A stretch of 10,575 nt of DNA from DATFLK01 sp035267815 (lineage in GTDB: Bacteria; Pseudomonadota; Zetaproteobacteria; Mariprofundales; Mariprofundaceae). Shown in pieces: positions 1 to 6,431 of the stretch. Each line of letters opens with the position of its first letter. Position 1 is the first letter of the stretch. The stretch spans positions 1 to 10,575 of the forward strand of contig DATFLK010000047.1 of assembly GCA_035267815.1 (NCBI GenBank). Direction: 5' to 3'. Below the pieces are notes generated by a model that did not search any database, was not told where the DNA came from, and saw only the letters and a list, made by a program, of their open reading frames with translations. A program made the translations under genes and the position numbers.

Positions 1-1782
1 ACACTGCTGCGCCGCTCGGCTCCCGACGCCTCGTGGGACGACGTCGAACGCGACCTGACCAATCTCGGTTTCGCCCCCGGCTGGGGTCGCGACGTCGAGC
101 GCATTCGCAACACCATGTCGCTGCTCTCGGAGCTGCTGGAGGCACCCGAACCGGGCGCGTTGGAACTCTTCCTCAATCGCATTCCGATGATCTACCGGTT
201 GGCCATCATCTCGCCGCACGGCTTCTTCGGTCAGGCCGATGTGCTGGGCCGTCCCGACACCGGCGGACAAGTGGTCTACATCCTCGATCAGGTACGCGCC
301 CTCGAACGGGAGATGCGCCGCAATCTTTACGACCAAGGCCTGGATATCATGCCCGATATCGTCGTGCTTACCCGACTCATTCCCAATGCACAGGGCACCA
401 CCTGTGACCAGCATCTGGAGCCGATCTCCGGTACCGAGAACGCCCGCATTCTCCGCGTCCCCTTCCGCAATCCGGACGGCAGTGTCGTGCCGAACTGGGT
501 ATCGCGCTTCCAGATATGGCCCTACCTAGAACAGTTCGCCCACGATGCGGAGTTCGAGCTGGTCGCCGAAATGGGCGGACGGCCCGACATGGTTATCGGC
601 AACTACTCCGACGGCAACCTGGTTGCCATGCTGATCGCCCGCAGCCTGAAGGTCACGCAGTGCAACATCGCCCACGCCCTAGAGAAGAGCAAATACCTGA
701 TGTCCGACCTTTACTGGAAGGAAAACGAGGAACAATATCACTTCGCCTGTCAGTTCACGGCCGATCTGATCGCCATGAACGCGGCCGATTTCATCATTAC
801 CAGCACCTACCAAGAGATCGCCGGTACCGAGGATCGTCTGGGCCAATACGAAAGCTATCAATCCTTCTCGTTACCCGATCTCTACAGGATTGTGAACGGC
901 ATCAATGTCTTCGACCCGAAGTTCAATATTGTTTCGCCGGGTGCCGATGCGGAGATCTACTTCTCCCATAGTGACAGCGAACGGCGACTGACACACACCC
1001 AGGATGAGATCCAGTCGGTGCTATTTGAGGAACATGGCGAATCTAGGGGAAAATTTGGCGATCCCGACAAACCCATCCTGTTCTCCATGGCCCGACTCGA
1101 CCGCATCAAGAACATCACCGGCCTTGTCGAGTGGTACGGACAGAGCGAGGAGCTACAGCGTGAAGCCAACCTGCTGATCATCGCCGGCCACATCGACCTA
1201 GATCGCTCCGACGATGCCGAGGAACGGGATCAGATACAGCGCATGCACGATCTGTTCGACACCTATGGACTCGACGACAAAGTCCGCTGGCTCGGCGTGC
1301 ATCTGCAGAAGAGTATGGCCGGCGAGCTCTATCGCATGATCGCGGACCGCCGCGGAGCCTTCGTGCAACCGGCCCTGTTCGAGGCCTTCGGCCTGACCGT
1401 TGTCGAGGCGATGGCTTCCGGTCTTCCGACATTTGCCACCTGTTACGGCGGACCTCTGGAGATCATCGAGGATGGCGTCTCGGGCTTCCACATCGATCCG
1501 AACAACGGGACGGAAACCGCCGAGAAGATCGCCCGCTTTTTCAGCCAGTGCCGGGACAATCCGGAGCAGTGGCAGAAGGTTTCGGAGGCGGCGCTATGGC
1601 GTATCGAGAGCCGTTATACCTGGAAGCACTACGCATCCCGACTGATGATGCTCTCGCGCGTCTACGGCTTCTGGAAGTATGTCACCAACCTGCAACGCGA
1701 AGAGACGAAGCGCTATCTGGAGATGCTCTATGCGCTGGGCTACCGCGATCTTGCCAAAAAGGTGCCGCCCTCAGGCGGTTAA
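1..1782 (+). CDS. sus: Sucrose synthase, bacterial type (5' end outside window)
   Basis: Sucrose synthase (GT4, GT-B fold) reversibly converts sucrose + NDP to NDP-glucose + fructose in the cytoplasm. The frame is open from base 1 to TAA at 1780-1782. The 593 visible residues leave about 200 missing against the usual ~790-800. The ATG at 115 is internal, because family sequence (N-L-G-F-A-P-G-W-G) precedes it. Hallmarks in order: SPHGFFGQ (about 211-234), PDTGGQVVYILDQVRALE (about 253-306), AHALEKSKY with the conserved His (about 670-696), IVSPGAD (about 928-948), the donor-binding MARLDRIKN with Arg and Lys five apart (about 1087-1113), and the E-x7-E motif EAFGLTVVE (1381-1407). The C-terminal YGFWKYVTNL and RYLEMLYALGYR segments are typical of plant and bacterial enzymes. 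The nucleotide-site region (about 1297-1320) reads HLQKSMAG rather than plant QMNRVRNG, so ADP may be preferred (inference). The last 12 bases overlap the convergent glycosyltransferase gene. Confidence 0.96.
   Translation, partial: TLLRRSAPDASWDDVERDLTNLGFAPGWGRDVERIRNTMSLLSELLEAPEPGALELFLNRIPMIYRLAIISPHGFFGQADVLGRPDTGGQVVYILDQVRALEREMRRNLYDQGLDIMPDIVVLTRLIPNAQGTTCDQHLEPISGTENARILRVPFRNPDGSVVPNWVSRFQIWPYLEQFAHDAEFELVAEMGGRPDMVIGNYSDGNLVAMLIARSLKVTQCNIAHALEKSKYLMSDLYWKENEEQYHFACQFTADLIAMNAADFIITSTYQEIAGTEDRLGQYESYQSFSLPDLYRIVNGINVFDPKFNIVSPGADAEIYFSHSDSERRLTHTQDEIQSVLFEEHGESRGKFGDPDKPILFSMARLDRIKNITGLVEWYGQSEELQREANLLIIAGHIDLDRSDDAEERDQIQRMHDLFDTYGLDDKVRWLGVHLQKSMAGELYRMIADRRGAFVQPALFEAFGLTVVEAMASGLPTFATCYGGPLEIIEDGVSGFHIDPNNGTETAEKIARFFSQCRDNPEQWQKVSEAALWRIESRYTWKHYASRLMMLSRVYGFWKYVTNLQREETKRYLEMLYALGYRDLAKKVPPSGG
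1755..1779 (-). terminator. Candidate intrinsic terminator of the glycosyltransferase operon, inside the convergent overlap
   Basis: Perfect 5-bp GC stem (ccgcc 1765-1769 with ggcgg 1774-1778) and a 4-nt loop. Read on the minus strand, it is followed after four bases (cacc) by five T (1760-1756). The loop holds the TGA of the glycosyltransferase, so the hairpin forms at the end of that message while lying inside the last codons of sucrose synthase. On the plus strand the stem gains one G-U pair but has no good U tract. The stem is short and the T run is offset, so efficiency is uncertain. Confidence 0.4.
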
Positions 1783-3006
1783 TCCGGCGTAGACCCGTTC
1801 GATACCCTGCGCCACCGCCGGCCAGGCGTGGCGCTCGCGTGCACGCTGCATCGCGGCCTGGCCCATCTCCCGACGCCTTGCCTCATCAAGCGTCAGTACG
1901 GCCAGCACACGTCTTGCCCATGCCTCGTGATCATTCGGATCGGCCAGATAGCCGTCCACCCCCTCGCGGACGATATCCACGGGCCCGCCGTGACACGTCG
2001 CCACCACCGGCGTGGCTGCCGCCATCGCCTCGACCAGCACCAGTCCGAAGGGCTCGTAGAGCGACGGACAGACAAAAAGATCGGCGGCACAGTAGGCGTG
2101 TTGTATCTCCTCGTCGGAGAGACGATGAAACCAGCGGATATGCTTTCCGATCCCGAGTACCCGGACCCGCTTTTGCATCGTGGCAAGCAGTTCCGCCTCC
2201 GATTCCGAGGGTGACTGCGGGCCCGCCGGCATCATGAAAGTGACGGATCGGCCGAGCCGTTCGAGTTCACGGGCCACCACGGGCATCGCCTCGATCCATT
2301 GCAGGAAGCCCTTGCGGGCATCCAGTCGCCCGACGGTGAAGACCATCAGTTCATTGGTAATCCCCAACTCCTGCTTGTGTCCGGCCTTGTCCATCACAGG
2401 TGCAAAACGATCCACCTCGACCCCGCCGGGAACGATATGAATCTTGTCGGCATCAACCCCATAGCGTTCCGTCAGTATCCGGCGTTCGACGCTGCTGAGT
2501 GCGATAATGGTATCGGCGGCCCGCATCACACGGGTTTCGGCGGGGATGCGTATATCGTAACGGTAGGTCTCCATGTCCGGCAGGCTGTCCTGCTTCAGCT
2601 TTCCCAATGAATGGCTGGTAAAGACTAGCGGCTTGCCGAAGGCCAGGCTCGCCGCCAGCGCCGTGACGCCACCATCCCAGTAGTGGCCGTGAAACAGGTC
2701 GGCCGCGGCCAGCCAGTCTCTTTCGGCACGCACCACGCGATCGGAAAACTCCGGCAGGAAGGGCCCCATATCCTCCTTGCGCAGGAACCCCTCAGGTCCC
2801 ATGGCATAACGAGCCACCTCGGCGCGATCCGCCACGCGCTCCCTCGACGGTCTCTGGTCGAAGGCGCGCGTAAAGGCCTTCACCCCATGCTCCATGGCCG
2901 AGAATGCCTCCATGATACGGGCCTCGTAGACGCACTGTCCGCCGGAATCGGGAGCGCCGGGAGGAGCCAGCGGATCGCTATGCGGACAGAAAAAACCGAT
3001 ACGCAT
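1771..3006 (-). CDS. GT4 glycosyltransferase, sucrose-phosphate-synthase/MshA-like
   Basis: A 411-residue retaining GT-B glycosyltransferase, probably cytosolic; no signal peptide or membrane segment is visible. The N-terminal half has the glycine loop DSGGQCVYE (20-28), HGHYWDGG (106-113) and FTSHSLGKLK (129-138), which resemble sucrose-phosphate synthases. The opening CPHSDPLAPPGAPDSGG also recalls MshA-type enzymes. The C-terminal half has PGGVEVDRF (193-201), the donor-phosphate pair R227/K232 in GRLDARKG, and E-x7-E with E318 and E326 (EPFGLVLVE). There is no HAD phosphatase domain, so any phosphorylated product would need a separate phosphatase. The ATG at 3006 follows GGAG with 10 nt spacing. 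The gene lies 45 bp downstream of the nucleotidyltransferase fusion, suggesting one transcript. Its TGA (1773-1771) lies inside the convergent sucrose synthase gene. The class is clear. Sucrose-6-phosphate synthesis is the favoured role given the facing sucrose synthase, but mannosylfructose-phosphate synthase or another acceptor cannot be excluded. Confidence 0.88.
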   Translation of the reverse strand: MRIGFFCPHSDPLAPPGAPDSGGQCVYEARIMEAFSAMEHGVKAFTRAFDQRPSRERVADRAEVARYAMGPEGFLRKEDMGPFLPEFSDRVVRAERDWLAAADLFHGHYWDGGVTALAASLAFGKPLVFTSHSLGKLKQDSLPDMETYRYDIRIPAETRVMRAADTIIALSSVERRILTERYGVDADKIHIVPGGVEVDRFAPVMDKAGHKQELGITNELMVFTVGRLDARKGFLQWIEAMPVVARELERLGRSVTFMMPAGPQSPSESEAELLATMQKRVRVLGIGKHIRWFHRLSDEEIQHAYCAADLFVCPSLYEPFGLVLVEAMAAATPVVATCHGGPVDIVREGVDGYLADPNDHEAWARRVLAVLTLDEARRREMGQAAMQRARERHAWPAVAQGIERVYAGLTA

Positions 3007-3051
3007 GATCTGCCTACTCCGAACCGGCCGATGCGGAAAGATGGCGATGCA

Positions 3052-5505
3052 TCAACCGATGATATTGAGAAGCATGTGTTTCATCTCATCTGTCAGCGTA
3101 CCGAGGCTGGATGCGTCGGTCGCTTCCAGCGACACCATGACCTCCGGCTGATCGGCGCTCGGAAGGATAAAAGCGCTGCCCGAGTGCATACTGAGCCGAA
3201 CCCCTTCGGGAACCCCCTCCATATCCGCCTCCTCTCGATCTGACAGCGTGCGCATGACACGCCCCATCTCCTCCCATGGACAAGCGACATTGAAATGATG
3301 CTCGAAACTGCGCGGCACCCTTCGGTGCAAATCCCGCAACAGCATCCCGTATTTGCCCAGAAACTCGAGCAGGCGGCAACAGGCCGAAAGTGCATCATAT
3401 CCGAGATAGAAATGCTCGAATTCGAACCATTCCAGCGTCCCTTTCGTCTGTTCACGGATTTCGGCAAGACGGGCCGCCGCCTCGACGCGGGTCACGACCA
3501 CCTCCCTGTGTTGCTCCCTTGCCAGCTCATACAGGAAGGCGGGATGACCGGTGGAAAGAAATACCGGTAACCGCTCCGGTGCACCGAGAATGAAGGCGGC
3601 AATCAGAAGATGTTCGGAGCGCTCGTAATCAAGGATCTCGCCATCCTCGTCGATCAGCTGCAGCCGCTCCGAGCCGGCATTCATCACGAAGCCCAGGGAG
3701 TGGTTCAGTTTGACGATCTTGCGCGCGGACTCGATGTTGATGTCCGGATCGCCTCCACCGCCGACACGTAGATAGCTGATCCCGGAGCGCCTGAATATCT
3801 CATCGAGGATACGGATACTGACACTCCCCTCGATACAGCAGACCGTCTGCCGTTGAATGCGACCGATCGAGGGGAGATCCAGACATGGAATCAATGAATC
3901 GAGATAGCGTTCGGAGACCCGTCCGGGATAGCGAAGATGCCCCACATGGCGCATCGCCACCTTCGGATAGTCGGCCCGGTAGAAGGTGGCCTCCACCTTC
4001 CGGCGCGAGCTCCGGGTCAGCGGCAGGCCATGACTCTCGAACAGCTCGATCTGAGCCACCTCGGGGTGCTCCTCGGAGACTCGCAGATGGACCCCTCCGT
4101 CGATACCGCGCCCGTAGCCGGCGCAGAAACGGGTCACCGGAGCACTGCTCTCCTCCAGGTCGTCGACGTCGACACCGACCGCCAGAAGCCCCGACACGAG
4201 AGCACGTTTGATCAGCCGCGAGAAGGGATGGCGGTCACGGCTGACCACCACCCTGCCCCCCTGCTTGATCCATGTGCCGAGTGCCTTACCGACAACAACA
4301 GCGAACTCGGGCGTCACCCACAGGTTGCCGAGTCCGGAGATGCCGCGGGAACCGAAAATGGAGGGACGGGTCAGTGATTCCCAGACGAGATTCTCGGTCA
4401 CCGTAGCGCCGATATCGACCTTCTTGTCCGGCCAGATCATGACACCGGGCTTCACCACCACGCGCTGCCCTAGGTGACCACCGGCCCCGATCACGCATTC
4501 GTTGCCCAGTTCGCATTCCGCCTCGATGATGTTCCTGGGGGCCACAATGCAGTTTCGAAGGTCGGCGCTCTCGCCGATAAAACAGTTCCGCATAACGATA
4601 CTGCGGCCAATCATGGCGTGGTCATCCACTTCGACATTGTCACCCAACATCACGTAGGGACCGAGCTTGGCACCGGCATGGACCTGCACCCCATTACCCA
4701 GCCAGCAGGGTGGTGTGATACTGATATCCGGGGCCATATCGACTCCCTCCCCGATCCAGACCCCTTCCGATATCTGGTTGCCGTCAAGCGGAAGCTTCAC
4801 CTTGCCGTCGAGGAAATCCCAGTGGGCCTGCCGCAACTGATCGAGTGTCCCGATATCGCTCCAGTAGCCCTGGGCGACATATCCGAATATGGGCACCCCG
4901 TCCTGTAGAAGCTTCGGGAAGAGGTCACCGGCAAAATCATAATCCTCGCCCTCGGGAATATAGTCGAGCACCTCCGGTTCGATCAGGTAGATGCCTGTAT
5001 TAACCGTGTCGCTGAAGACCTCGCTCGGGCCCGGTTTCTCGAGAAAGCGCTGCACTGCGCCGTTCTCATCCGTGATGACGATGCCGAACTCGCTGGGATC
5101 ACGCACCCGGACCAGACAGAGGCTGACCTTGGCCCCCTTCTTCCGGTGGAATTCGAGAAACTGATTAAAGTCGAAATCGACCAGCGCATCACCGCCGGCG
5201 ACGAGAAAGGTCTCGTCCAGATAGGGAGTACCGAGTTTAACGGATCCTGCCGTTCCCAGGGGCTCCTTCTCAAGCGTGTAGTGCATGGTAAAGCCGAAAT
5301 CGCTGCCGTCCCCGAAGTGGTCACGAATGACACGGGGACGATAGTGCAGTGTGGTGACGATCTCCTGCACACCGTGTGCGACCAGATGGCCGGTAATATG
5401 TTCCATGATCGGCTTGCCGAAGACCGAGATCATCGGCTTGGGGAGGTTTTCCGTCAGGGGACGAAGTCGTGATCCCTGACCGCCGGCAAGGATAACTGCT
5501 TTCAT
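3052..5505 (-). CDS. Fusion: sugar-phosphate nucleotidyltransferase + left-handed beta-helix + phosphomannomutase-like domain
   Basis: An 817-residue cytosolic protein. Residues 1 to about 235 form a nucleotidyltransferase that would join hexose-1-phosphate and NTP into NDP-hexose. It has the signature GGQGSRLRPLTENLPKPM (8-25), PLGTAGSV, the metal-binding Asp of GGDAL (D106), FLEKP, and YWSDIG with the second Asp (D217). Residues about 245-370 are imperfect hexapeptide repeats (IGEGV, LGDNV, IGESA, LGNEC) of a left-handed beta-helix. Residues about 380-817 follow the alpha-D-phosphohexomutase fold (SRDRHP at 422-427 matches the usual G-R-D-S-R strand), but key loops differ: no S-H-N-P serine loop (nearest is S477 followed by E-E-H-P), NAGSER at 609-614 for the metal loop DxDxDR, and PSADQP at 782-787 for the phosphate loop S-G-T-E-P. 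Such fusions are often annotated mannose-1-phosphate guanylyltransferase. Base and sugar specificity cannot be read here. GGAAGG precedes the ATG by 8-9 nt. Probable first gene of the operon with the downstream glycosyltransferase. Confidence 0.9.
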   Translation of the reverse strand: MKAVILAGGQGSRLRPLTENLPKPMISVFGKPIMEHITGHLVAHGVQEIVTTLHYRPRVIRDHFGDGSDFGFTMHYTLEKEPLGTAGSVKLGTPYLDETFLVAGGDALVDFDFNQFLEFHRKKGAKVSLCLVRVRDPSEFGIVITDENGAVQRFLEKPGPSEVFSDTVNTGIYLIEPEVLDYIPEGEDYDFAGDLFPKLLQDGVPIFGYVAQGYWSDIGTLDQLRQAHWDFLDGKVKLPLDGNQISEGVWIGEGVDMAPDISITPPCWLGNGVQVHAGAKLGPYVMLGDNVEVDDHAMIGRSIVMRNCFIGESADLRNCIVAPRNIIEAECELGNECVIGAGGHLGQRVVVKPGVMIWPDKKVDIGATVTENLVWESLTRPSIFGSRGISGLGNLWVTPEFAVVVGKALGTWIKQGGRVVVSRDRHPFSRLIKRALVSGLLAVGVDVDDLEESSAPVTRFCAGYGRGIDGGVHLRVSEEHPEVAQIELFESHGLPLTRSSRRKVEATFYRADYPKVAMRHVGHLRYPGRVSERYLDSLIPCLDLPSIGRIQRQTVCCIEGSVSIRILDEIFRRSGISYLRVGGGGDPDINIESARKIVKLNHSLGFVMNAGSERLQLIDEDGEILDYERSEHLLIAAFILGAPERLPVFLSTGHPAFLYELAREQHREVVVTRVEAAARLAEIREQTKGTLEWFEFEHFYLGYDALSACCRLLEFLGKYGMLLRDLHRRVPRSFEHHFNVACPWEEMGRVMRTLSDREEADMEGVPEGVRLSMHSGSAFILPSADQPEVMVSLEATDASSLGTLTDEMKHMLLNIIG

Positions 5506-5659
5506 GCGATAGCCTTCCGGCGTCTATGCATCATCGATATCTGTTCACTCGTAAGGCGTCCATTCCAGTTCTGACCGTAGCACAACCCGGTGCTCCGCCG
5601 CAAATCGATGCTCGCACGACACGGGGCGCATACACTGCGCCCCGTGCGCGGACAACCCG
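5506..5659. other. Intergenic region upstream of the nucleotidyltransferase operon
   Basis: This 154-bp gap must carry any promoter for the nucleotidyltransferase-glycosyltransferase operon unless transcription reads through from the DUF992 gene. Minus-strand hexamers such as TTGCGG and TACGGT occur at near-usual spacing, but the match to a sigma-70 promoter is weak, so no promoter is called. The DUF992-proximal side carries the 5620-5646 stem-loop. No small gene is apparent. Confidence 0.5.
5620..5646 (-). terminator. Strong 11-bp stem-loop after the DUF992 gene, likely transcription end or mRNA-stabilising hairpin
   Basis: A perfect inverted repeat, cacggggcgca (5620-5630) and tgcgccccgtg (5636-5646), with the 5-nt loop tacac. 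It lies 13 bp past the stop codon of the DUF992 gene, the usual place for a terminator. The minus-strand sequence after the stem has no T run, so it is not a textbook Rho-independent terminator. It could act as a U-less terminator, a 3'-end-protecting hairpin or a protein-binding palindrome. The inverted repeat is certain; the function is inferred. Confidence 0.5.
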
Positions 5660-6184
5660 CTATTTATCAGCTTTTTTGTCCGGTTGGATGTAGAGGTAAT
5701 TGAATCCTCCGGTGACACCTAACCCGGTACTGGCCGAGATCGCGATCGGTTGCAGAGAGATACTCCGATCATTCCCGCCAACCAGCACCGAAGCGCCGAC
5801 ACCGGCTCCGACCGTCGCCGAGCCCTCGACGCCTCCATACTTGCCGGCGAGCTGGTAGGTACCCGGTTTGAAATCGGCCGACAGCACGGTGTATCCGATC
5901 GTCTGTTGCCGTTTGACGTTGACATCGATACCCAGACCGATACCGGTCTCCCCCTTGTAGTGCTCGGGCGATCCGCCGGCCGTGGACTTGAATACGCACT
6001 TCACGTCGACCGTCGAGTGAATCAGTAGGTTCATGCCGGAACCGGGTACCGTCTTGCACGTCAACACGCCCACCTTCGTTCCGGAACTGCTCACCTCCTC
6101 ACCGGCGCATGCCTGCCGGGCCGGAAGTGCATACGCCGCCAACAACGCGGCAAACATATAGATTGCTACATTTCTCCCCTTCAT
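5660..6184 (-). CDS. Secreted DUF992-family protein
   Basis: A 174-residue small exported protein of unknown function. The start at 6184 is chosen over the in-frame ATG at 6214 because AAGGAGG sits about 6 nt upstream of it. The protein begins with a typical Sec signal: M-K-G-R, a hydrophobic stretch (about 6-20), and an A-x-A site at A25-C-A27 with cleavage before G28. The mature part has DUF992 features: KVGVLTC (37-43), a second Cys at 63 (VDVKC) that could form a disulfide, a Y-K-G-E-T-G-I-G-L-G-I-D-V segment, an L-A-G-K-Y-G-G motif, a glycine-rich VGAGVGASVLVGG, and SISLQPIAIS before a C-terminal beta-like end. It ends in a lysine-rich tail (DKKADK). The family is common in alphaproteobacteria and has no established role; the fold is probably beta-rich and periplasmic. 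It has its own 222-bp upstream gap and a strong hairpin after it, so it is probably an independent unit. Confidence 0.82.
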   Translation of the reverse strand: MKGRNVAIYMFAALLAAYALPARQACAGEEVSSSGTKVGVLTCKTVPGSGMNLLIHSTVDVKCVFKSTAGGSPEHYKGETGIGLGIDVNVKRQQTIGYTVLSADFKPGTYQLAGKYGGVEGSATVGAGVGASVLVGGNDRSISLQPIAISASTGLGVTGGFNYLYIQPDKKADK

Positions 6185-6406
6185 TACAGCCTCCTTATTC
6201 CTTATCGCTGGCAACCGGACTGCGCTGACCGCCAGATCATCAAAAGGCCCCGTTCACTCCCGAAGCCTCCCTCTTCAACGCCGATGCCGCCTCCAATACA
6301 AGCGGACGACAATGCGTCCATTGGCCGAGAAACCGGGGAACGATTTTTCAACGGTTCCTCATATATCTCTTAGCTCAAACGGGGGAATAAGTAAATCGGA
6401 TACCGG
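6185..6406. other. Intergenic region between the AddA-like gene and the DUF992 gene
   Basis: 222 bp that must hold the promoter and leader of the DUF992 gene (minus strand). The only firm element is the Shine-Dalgarno AAGGAGG at about 6191-6197. A short A/T-rich stretch (about 6338-6395) lies on the AddA-proximal side, but I see no clear -35/-10 pair. A weak GGAAC...GTTCC inverted repeat (about 6339-6360) is too short to call. No small coding frame with a credible start was found. Confidence 0.45.
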
Positions 6407-6431
6407 TTACGACGCACCGTTTCCGGCATCC
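6398..6431 (-). terminator. Candidate terminator hairpin spanning the AddA-like stop codon
   Basis: On the minus-strand transcript, a 9-bp stem pairs 6423-6431 with 6398-6406 (eight Watson-Crick pairs and one G-U) around a 16-nt loop that contains the TAA stop (6409-6407). The stem is followed by the moderately U-rich gatttacttatt. The loop is long and the tail is not a pure T run, so this is only a candidate. Confidence 0.33.

Noticed and set aside
115..1782. Sucrose synthase starting at the ATG at 115
   Set aside because: The frame is open to base 1 and the upstream codons encode conserved sucrose synthase sequence, so the gene is cut by the window edge.
1548..2237. Plus-strand 229-residue frame across the sucrose synthase/glycosyltransferase junction
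   Set aside because: It overlaps two well-supported genes and its translation is Arg/Pro-rich low-complexity sequence.
6101..6112. Lipoprotein attachment at the Cys in the signal peptide (R-Q-A-C)
   Set aside because: The residues before the Cys do not fit a lipobox (no hydrophobic -3, Gln at -2), and an A-x-A type I signal peptidase site fits better.
6185..6214. Upstream ATG at 6214 as start of the DUF992 protein
   Set aside because: It would place ten polar or charged residues before the signal peptide, whereas the ATG at 6184 has a near-perfect Shine-Dalgarno and starts a typical signal peptide.
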